Under the pieces are notes generated by a model that had not been told where the DNA came from, made no database searches, and worked only from the letters and a program-made list of their open reading frames with translations. From Raoultibacter phocaeensis (GTDB lineage: Bacteria; Actinomycetota; Coriobacteriia; Coriobacteriales; Eggerthellaceae): a stretch of 64,000 bases of DNA. The DNA lies in contig NZ_CABDUX010000001.1 in the NCBI RefSeq assembly GCF_901411515.1, positions 124,001 through 188,000 of the forward strand. Reading direction: 5' to 3'. The position numbers and the translations under genes are program-made. The stretch's first letter is position 1; every line of letters starts with the position of its first letter. Below are positions 25,753 through 33,298 of the stretch, one piece after another.

Positions 25753-26316
25753 ATGTTCATCGAACCGAAAGACTCGCGGCAACGCTACACCAAGCAGTGC
25801 CTTTTCGATTCGTTTTTGCGCGCGCTCGAGCAGAAGCCGGTATCGGATATCACGGTAAGCGAGATCTGCGAAGAAGCGGGCATATCGCGCAAAACGTTCT
25901 ACAAGTACTATTCCGATCAGTTCGCGCTGCTGCTCGCCATGCAAGACGACCTGTTCGCCGGGTTCGAACGCTACGTCGAAAAGCTTCCGCACAACGTGTT
26001 CGACATGGTGCCTGCGCTCATGGAGTTCGCCTCCGAACATCGTGTACTCGTGCGCGCCGCATTCGAGAACCGCGGGCAGGGCAACTTCATCGATCGAGTC
26101 ATCGCCTACCTGTACGACGCTTACCACAGCGACTGGGAGCGCGCCAATCCGAACCTGCCGAAGCAGGATGTGACGTTTCTCTTTCACTTCGTCGCGTCGG
26201 GCCTCGTCGGGATCATCCGCCTATGGCTATTCGAGGCACCCGAACTGAGCGCCGAAGAGGCGGCGAAGAAAGCCGATTTCTTGTTACGCATGGCAAGTCC
26301 GAAGAGCGACGCATAG
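25753..26316 (+). CDS. TetR-family regulator
   Basis: A 187-residue protein with the N-terminal TetR helix-turn-helix 'DITVSEICEEAGISRKTFYKYYSDQFALLLAM' and an all-helical ligand domain, including 'VTFLFHFVASGLVGIIRLWL' near the C-terminus. ATG 25753 follows AAGGAG; a longer in-frame opening upstream is not supported. No obvious operator is seen in the short upstream gap. The neighbours (HemN-like upstream, nucleotidyltransferase downstream, same strand) do not show its target. Confidence 0.88.
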   Translation: MFIEPKDSRQRYTKQCLFDSFLRALEQKPVSDITVSEICEEAGISRKTFYKYYSDQFALLLAMQDDLFAGFERYVEKLPHNVFDMVPALMEFASEHRVLVRAAFENRGQGNFIDRVIAYLYDAYHSDWERANPNLPKQDVTFLFHFVASGLVGIIRLWLFEAPELSAEEAAKKADFLLRMASPKSDA

Positions 26317-26399
26317 TACACCGAAACGATCCGAGGATGTGCGCCGCCAGCCGTCGTGCACCGACGCGAGCCCCAACCGTTCGAAAGATGGGAGCACCC

Positions 26400-27029
26400 A
26401 TGGAAACAACGAGCTTCACCGATGCGAAAGCGGTAGCCCTCGCCGTGCTTCGCGCGCCAGAGCTTATCGGCACCGTGTTTCTCGAGGGAGGATTGGTACC
26501 CTGGATCATCTCGGGCAACGATTCGGGGCGCTGCCATGACGACGTCGATTTTTCGGTGCGGGCAGCCGACATGCCGGCGGTTCGGAGCTGGCTTGCGATG
26601 CGCGGGTTCTACGACGAAACGCTCGACTCCCTGAACCTGGAATGCAATTCCAGCAGAGCGGATTTCGGCGTTCATGCCGTCGTCGACAGCGTCATGGTTA
26701 GCTTCGCGCCGTTTTCGATCGAGAACGGCGCGCTCGAACAGCGCAACGCGCTCCACGCTTCGTTCGCCGGATACGACGCGCTGCTGCTCGCCACTGCCGC
26801 TGGGCTCGAAGAAGACGACTTCGTCGAGATGCGCGAGCTTCCCGACGGCAGCCGAGTCGGCATGTCGACGATCGAGGCCGTACGTGCCGCAAAGGTCGCA
26901 ACCGATCGGGAAAAAGACCTTGCGGACCTCGCCGAACTGGATCGGATCGGCTACGACGCCGACAGGTTCGCCCGCGTGGCCGCCGCATTCGCAACCATGG
27001 AAGTCACGTGCCCCGCGCACAGTGAGTAA
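26400..27029 (+). CDS. Nucleotidyltransferase-fold protein (aminoglycoside-adenylyltransferase-like)
   Basis: The protein is 209 residues from ATG 26400 with GGGAG upstream. The N-terminal half has 'GTVFLEGGLVPWIISGNDSGRCHDDVDFSVR', in which GG and the D-x-D pair match the minimal nucleotidyltransferase core seen in ANT(2'')-like and LinB-like enzymes. The C-terminal half is helical with 'EAVRAAKVATDREKDLADL', also typical of this group. It could modify a small molecule or be a housekeeping enzyme of unknown substrate. Resistance should not be assumed. Confidence 0.65.
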   Translation: METTSFTDAKAVALAVLRAPELIGTVFLEGGLVPWIISGNDSGRCHDDVDFSVRAADMPAVRSWLAMRGFYDETLDSLNLECNSSRADFGVHAVVDSVMVSFAPFSIENGALEQRNALHASFAGYDALLLATAAGLEEDDFVEMRELPDGSRVGMSTIEAVRAAKVATDREKDLADLAELDRIGYDADRFARVAAAFATMEVTCPAHSE

Positions 27030-27072
27030 CCTGGGAGGATACTCCGCGAGTCGCCACCCGGCGCACAAGACG

Positions 27073-27151
27073 AAGCGCCCGTCGATCTCGCGCGCCATCC
27101 GCAGCCCGTTAGCCATGCAAGCGGATCGCACCTCAATTTCGACGGGCGCTT
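27073..27151. terminator. Large hairpin between convergent genes
   Basis: Outer arms of 13 bp, AAGCGCCCGTCGA (27073-27085) and TCGACGGGCGCTT (27139-27151), enclose an inner ATCCGC/GCGGAT pair. It lies between convergent genes, so a bidirectional terminator is the simple reading. The 53-nt loop is unusually long for one. Confidence 0.5.
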
Positions 27152-27166
27152 GCGTGCGAGCAGAAC

Positions 27167-27541
27167 CTATTCGCCGAAGTCGTGGATTACCGCTTCGATG
27201 TTGTTGCCCTCGAAGTCGTACACGAACGCCGCGTAGTACCCGGGATGGTAATCGCGCGGCCCGGGAGCACCGTGGTCGGTCCCGCCTGCGGCAAGCGCCG
27301 CCTCGTAGAATGCTTTCACTTCGTCCGCATCGTGCGCGGTAAACGCGATGTGGGTCGGAAGCTGCGCCTCGTCGTCCTTGAGCGCCATCACCCACACATC
27401 CCCGGGCTCATCTTCGACGTGCAGCTGCAGGCCACCGGGATACTCGATGCCCTTCACATACCCGAGCGGCGCAAGCGCAGCCGTATAGAATGCCGCCGCT
27501 TTATCGAAGTCTTTCACCTTGACGCTCATATGGTCGATCAT
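27167..27541 (-). CDS. VOC-family (glyoxalase/bleomycin-resistance fold) protein
   Basis: A 124-residue single-domain protein. It starts 'MIDHMSVKVKDFDKAAAFYTAALAPLGY', the classic first beta-alpha-beta unit, with His4 as a metal ligand. 'HIAFTAHDADEVKAFYEAALAAGG' begins the second unit, and 'YAAFVYDFEGNNIEAVIHDF' carries the final Glu ligand. ATG 27541 follows AAGGATG; an upstream in-frame ATG at 27565 is less likely. Proteins of this kind include lyases, isomerases and drug-binding proteins, so the function is open. Confidence 0.88.
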   Translation of the reverse strand: MIDHMSVKVKDFDKAAAFYTAALAPLGYVKGIEYPGGLQLHVEDEPGDVWVMALKDDEAQLPTHIAFTAHDADEVKAFYEAALAAGGTDHGAPGPRDYHPGYYAAFVYDFEGNNIEAVIHDFGE

Positions 27542-27736
27542 CGGATCATCCTTTCTCTCTGGCATCTGACCTGATCAGTGTAGCATGGCGTAGGATCCAT
27601 GGCTTCGTTTCGCGTCACAACGTTCCCCGAAAACCTTTCGCGCCCGAGGCACCCGTCTCATACAAGCGCATCCTATCCTTTCGCGTAACCCGCATCTCAA
27701 CACCTGCCTGAAATTCGCGTAGGACAGCGTGAAAGC

Positions 27737-29314
27737 TCACCACCTCGGCGAGTTCTGCGCCCCCTGGAACACTGCGCCTTCGTCCTTGCACAGATGCTGG
27801 ACGGCGGTGCGGGCGGTCTCCACCGCGGTGGGCAGGCCGCCGGGGGCAACAAGGCGCTGGCCGGCGAAGTAGACGCCCGCGACACCCTCGGGCTTCGCCG
27901 GGTAGCTGCGCATCTTCTCGCCGGGGAGCATGTTCGACATCCACGAACCCTTGTACGAGCGCAGGTAGCGCTCGTAGGTGAGCGGCGTAGCCACGTCCCA
28001 CACCTCCACTTTGCCCTCGATCTGCGGGTACTTCTTCGACACCGCAGCGATCACCGCTTCGGCGAGCTTTTGCTTCTCCACGGCGTAGGTACCGTCGGCT
28101 TTGCGGGCGGCCCACCAGTCGTAGGTGTCGCCGTTCATGAACAGCGTCATGGCCGTACAGCCTGCAGGCGCGTAGCCCTCGTAGGCGGCATAGTTGTTGA
28201 AGGCGAGAGCGTCGTGGCGCTGTCCTCCGCAGAAGACGGGCTCGTCCACGGGGAAGCCGACGTTCTCGGGCACATCGGAGAGGTCGGCCGTGATGCCGAG
28301 GCTCACGAACGTGTCGAGGATCGGGTGCACGTTTTCGCGCAGATGCTCCGCCCACCCTTCGGCGAGCGGCGGGTCGAACAGCTGGTCGACGGCCATGCGC
28401 AGATCCTGCGTCACGATGACAGCGTCGAACGCCCGCTCCACGCCGTCCACGATCACGCCCGTCGCGCGGCCGTCCCTCACTACCACACGTTCGACGAGGC
28501 TGCGGTATTCGATCCGGCCGCCCAGCTGCTCGAGCCGATCTGCGACGCGCCGCGCCATGGCGAGCGAACCGCCGAGAGGGTAGCCGCCGTCACCCGTGGC
28601 AAGCGTCGCGAGCGTGAACGCGAGCCCCACCGCGCTCATGTCCTCGCCCACCATGCTCGCGAACAGGGTGCGCAAAAGCGGGTTGGAGAAGCGCTCCGCA
28701 AACGAGCGGGCGGTCTGGTTCGCGTAGAAGGGCATGCGCACCATCGCCGGCAGCATGGCCAGCGTCTCCCCCAGGCCCGCCTTGCGCGGCACGGCCGCCT
28801 TCACTCCCTTGATGTCGGAGATGGGCATGTCCACCTTCATGAACTTGCGCACGTCCTTGGTGAGGCGCCGGATCGCACGCTCGTCCTCAGGCGCGACCTC
28901 GAGCAAATGCGCCTCGAGGCGGTCGACGTCACGGTACAGATAGATGGTCCGCCCCTCGAACTCGTAGGCGAGGAAGGGATCGCGCACGTAGATGGGAACC
29001 TCCGGATTAAGCGCGCCGATCTCCGTCCACACCGCGTTGAGCGCCGTCTTCGGCGACGACCCCGTGAGCCAGTGCATGCCGCCTTCGAAGAGGTAGCCCT
29101 TGCGTTTCCAGCTGGTCGACGCGCCGCCAGGAACGGTGTGCGATTCGTAGACGGTAACATTGAAGCCGCTCTGACGCGCGTATACCCCCGCCGCGAGTCC
29201 CGCGATGCCGGCTCCCACAATAGCGATGCTTCTTCGGGAGTTGTTGGATGCCCGCTCACCCGATGCTTCGCATACTGCATTCGCTCGCTCGGCTGCGCTC
29301 TCACTTTTGTTCAT
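27737..29314 (-). CDS. FAD-dependent oxidoreductase, phytoene-desaturase/amine-oxidase type
   Basis: A 525-residue protein. The dinucleotide-binding motif 'IAIVGAGIAGLAAGVYARQSGFNVTVYES' lies near residue 30, followed by 'GGASTSWKRKGYLFEGGMHWLTGS'. The C-terminal FAD segment is 'GVYFAGQRLVAPGGLPTAVETARTAVQHL'. This is the CrtI/retinol-saturase-like branch of NAD(P)/FAD oxidoreductases. There is no export signal. A TetR gene ends 3 bp upstream on the same strand, so the two are cotranscribed and the TetR protein probably controls the oxidoreductase. Isoprenoid, fatty-acid or sterol-like substrates are possible; no carotenoid genes are nearby. Confidence 0.85.
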   Translation of the reverse strand: MNKSESAAERANAVCEASGERASNNSRRSIAIVGAGIAGLAAGVYARQSGFNVTVYESHTVPGGASTSWKRKGYLFEGGMHWLTGSSPKTALNAVWTEIGALNPEVPIYVRDPFLAYEFEGRTIYLYRDVDRLEAHLLEVAPEDERAIRRLTKDVRKFMKVDMPISDIKGVKAAVPRKAGLGETLAMLPAMVRMPFYANQTARSFAERFSNPLLRTLFASMVGEDMSAVGLAFTLATLATGDGGYPLGGSLAMARRVADRLEQLGGRIEYRSLVERVVVRDGRATGVIVDGVERAFDAVIVTQDLRMAVDQLFDPPLAEGWAEHLRENVHPILDTFVSLGITADLSDVPENVGFPVDEPVFCGGQRHDALAFNNYAAYEGYAPAGCTAMTLFMNGDTYDWWAARKADGTYAVEKQKLAEAVIAAVSKKYPQIEGKVEVWDVATPLTYERYLRSYKGSWMSNMLPGEKMRSYPAKPEGVAGVYFAGQRLVAPGGLPTAVETARTAVQHLCKDEGAVFQGAQNSPRW

Positions 29315-29317
29315 GTC

Positions 29318-29899
29318 CTACCTCTTCCTCACAATGTCGACGATCCATTCTGGCTCCGGGTTCGGCATATCGGAATATACGGCCAATTCTTCAGCGATAC
29401 CCTGGATAGCAGCCCAAAACGCGATAGAGAGGGCCATCGGATCGCCTGGGCGGATAGTGCCCTCACGCTGGCCGCGGCGAATGATCTCGACTGTGGGCGT
29501 GTTCACGTCGAGCCCCGCGAGCAGATCCTTTGCACGCGGGGGAATGGCATCGTCCATGAACGCGTTTCCCATAAACACGAACATATCGGCCATGAGGGGA
29601 TCCTCGTGCAAGAAGGCCAGGATGCTCGTTGCAGCCTCTTCGAAGAATGCAATCGCATCGCCCTCGAACCTGTCGTCCACCATGCCCATCGGCCCCTTGA
29701 CGCCGAGATCAATCAGCTCCTCGTACAGCGCCTCCTTCGATTCGAAGTAATGGAACATAAGTCCGGCGCTCATGCCTACGGCCTCGGCGATGTCGCCCAC
29801 TTTCGTACCCGCATAGCCCTTGCGCACGAACAGGCGCAGCGCAGCCCGGAGAATCTCCTCGCGGCGCTGCTCCCGTTGCTCCTGACGCATACTGTTCAT
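29318..29899 (-). CDS. TetR/AcrR-family regulator
   Basis: A 193-residue protein with the N-terminal helix-turn-helix 'EEILRAALRLFVRKGYAGTKVGDIAEAVGMSAGLMFHYF'. ATG 29899 has AAAGGG upstream; an in-frame ATG at 29929 would overlap the operator and is not preferred. It is the first gene of a two-gene operon with the FAD oxidoreductase. A perfect dyad just after its -10 suggests autorepression. The ligand is unknown but is probably a substrate of the oxidoreductase. Confidence 0.9.
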   Translation of the reverse strand: MNSMRQEQREQRREEILRAALRLFVRKGYAGTKVGDIAEAVGMSAGLMFHYFESKEALYEELIDLGVKGPMGMVDDRFEGDAIAFFEEAATSILAFLHEDPLMADMFVFMGNAFMDDAIPPRAKDLLAGLDVNTPTVEIIRRGQREGTIRPGDPMALSIAFWAAIQGIAEELAVYSDMPNPEPEWIVDIVRKR

Positions 29900-29912
29900 T
29901 GAATGCCCTTTC

Positions 29913-29936
29913 ATTGAATTTATATTCAATATAATA
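29913..29936 (-). promoter_or_regulatory. Autoregulatory operator and -10 of the TetR-FAD operon
   Basis: The perfect inverted repeat ATTGAAT (29913-29919) and ATTCAAT (29924-29930) directly follows a minus-strand -10 TATTAT (29936-29931). A repressor bound here would block transcription start. Confidence 0.6.
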
Positions 29937-30093
29937 GCATGACGTACATCCCAGCAAGTCGAGAATCGGGATGATTCGCACGAGAACGTACGGCTTGGCT
30001 CGACGACGTTTCAGCAATCGCAAGGCTTGCGCAGCATAGAGCGGTCGAAAAAGGTCCGAAGAGCCGATACGGGCTTGACTGATCAGGAGTCCC

Positions 30094-30204
30094 CTAAAAA
30101 TCGATCTCCTGGTACACGAGATGAGCGATGAGCTCTTGCGGTTCGAATTTCGGTATCGAAAGGCCCCCGAACGCCGAAGTATCTCGCGAGACGATAGCAT
30201 CCAT
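30094..30204 (-). pseudogene. Remnant of a PIN-domain toxin (C-terminal end)
   Basis: A 36-codon frame from ATG 30204 to TAG 30094 reads 'DAIVSRDTSAFGGLSIP' and 'FEPQELIAHL'. This resembles the end of VapC-like PIN domains, in which the last acidic strand and a conserved 'P.eflall' tail occur. Directly upstream in frame is a TAA (about 15 bases before the ATG), and no N-terminal half or antitoxin is present. The rest of the 29937-30232 gap holds nothing else. Most likely it is a deleted toxin-antitoxin gene. Confidence 0.4.
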
Positions 30205-30232
30205 CAGCGCTGCCCTTTAAATGGTACATCGC

Positions 30233-31117
30233 TTACCAAGAAAGCAGCTCGTAGCCGTCCTCGGTCACCGCAAGTTGTATTTCCCACTGGGCCGTCGCGC
30301 TGCCATCTTTCGTGCGAACCGTCCAACCGTTCGGATCGCTCATGTCGATCTCGGGCTTACCTGCGTTGATCATCGGCTCTATGGTGAAGACGAGCCCGGG
30401 GACGAGCACCATGCCCGTGTTGGGCTTTGCCACGAAGCTCACGAACGGATCCTCATGGAATTCGATCCCGATGCCATGACCGCCGAACTCGCGTACGACC
30501 GAGTAGCCGTGCTCCTTGGCGAATTCGTTAACGACATGGCCGACATCGCCGAGCAGGCCCCAAGGTTTTACCTGTGAAAGCGCCTTGTCGATCGACTCCT
30601 TCGTCACCTCGACGAGGCGCTTCTTCTCAGGATCGACCTCGCCGATACAGAACATACGCGACGAATCAGAGAAGTAGCCGTCGAGAATCGTGGAGCAATC
30701 GACGTTGACGATATCGCCCTCGGCGAGGACCTCGTCATCCGAAGGAATACCGTGGCAGACAACTTCGTTGATGGAGGTACAGACGCTTTTCGGGAAACCC
30801 TCGTAGTCAAGTGGCGCGGGAACGGCCCCATGCTCGACCGTGTAGTTGTGCACCCATCGATCGATCTCGCCGGTCGTCACGCCCGGACCGATTCGCTCGG
30901 CTACATAATCGAGCACGCCGATGTTCACAATGGCGCTTTTCTTGATGCCCTCGATATCCTTGTGCGATTTGAGAAGGCTTCGCGGGGGCACTTCGAAACC
31001 CTGCTCGTACAGCAGCTCCAGGCGCTCATCGAAGTCGATGTGGCATTTCTTGTATTTCCTGCCGCTGCCGCACCAGCATTCGTCGTTGCGTCCAGGTAGT
31101 GGTTCTCCATCGTACAT
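30233..31117 (-). CDS. map: Methionine aminopeptidase with N-terminal SEC-C zinc motif
   Basis: A 294-residue enzyme that removes initiator methionine from new proteins. Residues 10-25 are 'RNDECWCGSGRKYKKCH', the SEC-C zinc motif that links the enzyme to the ribosome. The metal-binding residues of the pita-bread fold are visible in 'VNVDCSTILDGYFSDSS', 'FGGHGIGIEFHE', 'FTIEPMIN' and 'QWEIQLAV'. All are intact. The gene is monocistronic and followed by the ahpC region on the same strand. Confidence 0.96.
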   Translation of the reverse strand: MYDGEPLPGRNDECWCGSGRKYKKCHIDFDERLELLYEQGFEVPPRSLLKSHKDIEGIKKSAIVNIGVLDYVAERIGPGVTTGEIDRWVHNYTVEHGAVPAPLDYEGFPKSVCTSINEVVCHGIPSDDEVLAEGDIVNVDCSTILDGYFSDSSRMFCIGEVDPEKKRLVEVTKESIDKALSQVKPWGLLGDVGHVVNEFAKEHGYSVVREFGGHGIGIEFHEDPFVSFVAKPNTGMVLVPGLVFTIEPMINAGKPEIDMSDPNGWTVRTKDGSATAQWEIQLAVTEDGYELLSW

Positions 31118-31240
31118 GGCGTTCCTTTTCTCTCGCGGCTATTGTACTGCGGCCCAGGGCAAGCCCAGGCCGCAAACCGCTATTCTCTTGTTTGTCCGAC
31201 AGTGCAGCGTGGCAAAAAAGCGGATGGCGCGTGGCGGCGT

Positions 31241-31804
31241 CTACAGCTTCCCGACCAGATCGATGCCCGGATGGAGCACTTCGGCACCTGGCATCCAACG
31301 CGCGGGGCACACCGCATCGCCGTGCTCGGCAACATACTGGCTCGCCTGCACCCGACGGAGAAGCTCTGCAGCATTGCGGCCGATGTTACCTGCATTCACC
31401 TCATAGCACACGATCCTGCCCTCGGGGTTCACGACGAAGCTGCCGCGCTCGGAAACGCCCTCTTCCTCGATGTACACATCGAAGATGTCGGCAAGTTTGT
31501 GCGTGGGATCGGCAAGCATGGGAAACGGCAGCTTGGCGATGTTCTCGGACGTGTCGTGCCACGCCTTGTGGACGAAGTGCGTGTCGGTCGAAACCGAGTA
31601 TATCTCGCAACCCGCCTCCTGGAACTGGTCGTAGAGCGCAGCCAGATCCTCTAGCTCGGTCGGGCACACGAACGTGAAGTCGGCGGGATAGAAGAAGAAT
31701 ACCGACCAGCCCCCGAGCACGTCGTCCTTCGTTACGGTAACGAAGTCGTCTTCATGGAAAGCCTGCACGGAGAAATCGTCGATTTCGCGGTTGATCATAG
31801 ACAT
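31241..31804 (-). CDS. ahpC: Peroxiredoxin, AhpC type (2-Cys)
   Basis: A 187-residue cytoplasmic peroxidase. The peroxidatic cysteine is in 'FYPADFTFVCPTELEDL' and the resolving cysteine in 'HGDAVCPARWMPG' near the C-terminus, so this is a typical 2-Cys enzyme. AAGGAG precedes ATG 31804. No ahpF is beside it, so the reductant is probably a thioredoxin-type protein encoded elsewhere. A long dyad lies 70-100 bp upstream and may be the site of a redox regulator. Confidence 0.95.
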   Translation of the reverse strand: MSMINREIDDFSVQAFHEDDFVTVTKDDVLGGWSVFFFYPADFTFVCPTELEDLAALYDQFQEAGCEIYSVSTDTHFVHKAWHDTSENIAKLPFPMLADPTHKLADIFDVYIEEEGVSERGSFVVNPEGRIVCYEVNAGNIGRNAAELLRRVQASQYVAEHGDAVCPARWMPGAEVLHPGIDLVGKL

Positions 31805-31872
31805 AGGTAGCTCCTTGTCTCTTCGGGATGTCTTGCGCCATCGTAGCGTCTAAAGCACGCTTTTTTGTTACC

Positions 31873-31908
31873 ATAGGCAAACTTTCATATATTTGTTACT
31901 TTGCCTAT
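31873..31908. promoter_or_regulatory. Long dyad in the ahpC promoter region
   Basis: ATAGGCAAA (31873-31881) and TTTGCCTAT (31900-31908) form a perfect 9-bp inverted repeat with an 18-bp AT-rich centre. The total span of 36 bp and the outer ATAG/CTAT ends recall OxyR-type sites, though the inner half-sites are not clear. The remaining gap to 32186 shows no gene. Confidence 0.4.
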
Positions 31909-32186
31909 ACGAATTATCCGCAAAGGCTCGGATCGCCGACTTTAAGCCAAATTGGCCGCGCTGGGGAGCAGCTAGCTCGTTCGCACGTCGCCCGCGGTTC
32001 GCGCGGCCTTCCAACGCAATTCCCACATCGCTCGCCCGCAATTCCCTATCGCTTCCCATCCGCGTAAGGTTCGCTTCCGAAATCTGCAAGGTTTGCGCAT
32101 ACTCGGCGTCAAATCCTGCAGACGAACGGTCAAAACGCGCATGGTAAGCTCGCTGCACCATACGAACCCTCACGAAGGAGCAGACC

Positions 32187-32447
32187 ATGAGCCTCTACTG
32201 GCCCGAAGCAAACCTCGCGCTCGACATCATCGACGATCCCGGAAGATCGCCGTTCGACAGAGAAGCGCACCCCGACGCCACAGTACTCAGCGTTACCTGC
32301 GCGCAGATACGCGACCCCGAAGCGCTCGACGAGTTGTCGCGCGTAATCGCATGCCACCTTGGAGCTGATCTTCCACCCGAAACTCCCACCTTCCGCGCGA
32401 AAAGAAGGGCGCTCCATCGCTCGCTTTTCGGCGACGCTTCGCGGTAG
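32187..32447 (+). CDS. Hypothetical protein
   Basis: An 86-residue protein with GAAGGAGC well placed before ATG 32187. It opens 'SLYWPEANLALDIIDDPG' and later has 'HPDATVLSVTCAQIRDPEALDELSRVIA'. The pattern of an early Glu, then hydrophobic strand-D/E, then strand-'VTCAQI' vaguely recalls the last part of PD-(D/E)XK nucleases of the DUF559 kind, but the lysine motif is not evident. It could be a small domain or a remnant. No partner gene is adjacent apart from HigBA, 140 bp downstream. Confidence 0.55.
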   Translation: MSLYWPEANLALDIIDDPGRSPFDREAHPDATVLSVTCAQIRDPEALDELSRVIACHLGADLPPETPTFRAKRRALHRSLFGDASR

Positions 32448-32520
32448 GTTGCGGCAAACGAGCAATCCACTTGGTGCTCTATGCCTAAAACGATAAGGCC
32501 GTCATAAACAGTTTCCTTTG

Positions 32521-32548
32521 TTGCTGTTGCAATTACTTCCGTTATACA
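32521..32548 (+). promoter_or_regulatory. Promoter of the HigBA module
   Basis: TTGCTG (32521-32526) and TATACA (32543-32548) with a 16-bp spacer lie 36 bp before the toxin start. HigA-type antitoxins usually repress here. Confidence 0.45.
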
Positions 32549-32583
32549 GTAGCATTCTGTTTCGCAGTAGTATTGGGGTAGAC

Positions 32584-32877
32584 ATGCGGTTCAAAGATCG
32601 CGATATCGAAGCTTTCTGGTTTGACTGTTCGAGATTCAAGCCGCGCCGTGTACCTTCGGAGCTACGAAAGACGCTTTACCGAAAGCTTCAGTTGCTTGAT
32701 GCTGCCGATGCGTCAAGATGTCTGAACGACCTTCGCACACCTCCGGGCAATCACCTCGAGCACCTTGGTGGCGACCGCTTAGGACAGTGCAGTATACGAG
32801 TGAACAAGCAATGGCGTCTATGCTTCACATGGACGAGCAGCGGCATCGAAGGAGTTGAGCTTGTTGACTACCATTAA
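32584..32877 (+). CDS. higB: HigB-type toxin (RelE superfamily mRNA interferase)
   Basis: A 97-residue protein of the HigB 'killer' family that cleaves mRNA at the ribosome. 'LLDAADASRCLNDLRTPPGNHLEHLGGDRLGQCSIRVN' followed by 'QWRLCFTW' matches the family core; the Arg and aromatic residues near the end are those used in catalysis. ATG 32584 has GGGG upstream; a longer frame to 32518 would cross the promoter. The toxin comes first and overlaps the antitoxin, as usual for HigBA. Confidence 0.9.
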   Translation: MRFKDRDIEAFWFDCSRFKPRRVPSELRKTLYRKLQLLDAADASRCLNDLRTPPGNHLEHLGGDRLGQCSIRVNKQWRLCFTWTSSGIEGVELVDYH

Positions 32878-33157
32878 CGCATATGTATCGCATCCCGGAG
32901 AAATTTTGAAAGAAGAGTTTCTCGAACCACTCGGCATTTCTCAGTACCGTCTTGCCAAAGCCATCGGCAAACCCCAGTCGGCCGTCTCGGACATTATCCA
33001 CAACAGGCGCTCTATCACACCCGAGATGGCCTACCTCATCGGCAAGGCACTCGGGACCACCCCTGAGTTCTGGCTGCGACTTCAAACGACCTATCAGGTT
33101 AAAATGCTCGAACAATGCGACCATCCCGATGTCGAGGCTCTTGTTCGCGAGCAGTAA
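32861..33157 (+). CDS. higA: HigA-type antitoxin (XRE family)
   Basis: The protein is about 98 residues. 'SHPGEILKEEFLEPLGISQYRLAKAIGKPQSAVSDIIHNRRSITPEMA' is the helix-turn-helix of VapI/HigA antitoxins. It overlaps the end of higB by 17 bp. A TTG at 32861 is the best start because AAGGAG (32849-32854) is six bases upstream; TTG at 32855 would be too close. It should neutralise HigB and repress the shared promoter. The downstream gap to 33298 shows nothing. Confidence 0.92.
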   Translation: MLTTINAYVSHPGEILKEEFLEPLGISQYRLAKAIGKPQSAVSDIIHNRRSITPEMAYLIGKALGTTPEFWLRLQTTYQVKMLEQCDHPDVEALVREQ

Positions 33158-33298
33158 AAGCCCGTCGTACTGCTCGCAGTGTTTTTGAAAACCTTGCAAT
33201 CCGGCGAGCCTCCATCCTTCTTGCGCAAATACCTTTGTGCAGGATTGCGGTATGAGCATGCCCATCCGCGCATCATCATCGCACGAGCCAAAGCGCCC

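Noticed and set aside
26400-27029. An aminoglycoside-resistance gene
   Set aside because: Only the general nucleotidyltransferase core is visible; substrate-specific residues cannot be judged and chromosomal context does not suggest a resistance cassette.
27794-29902. A 702-codon plus-strand frame opposite the FAD oxidoreductase and TetR genes
   Set aside because: Antisense shadow with no recognisable domain, crossing two real genes and their operator.
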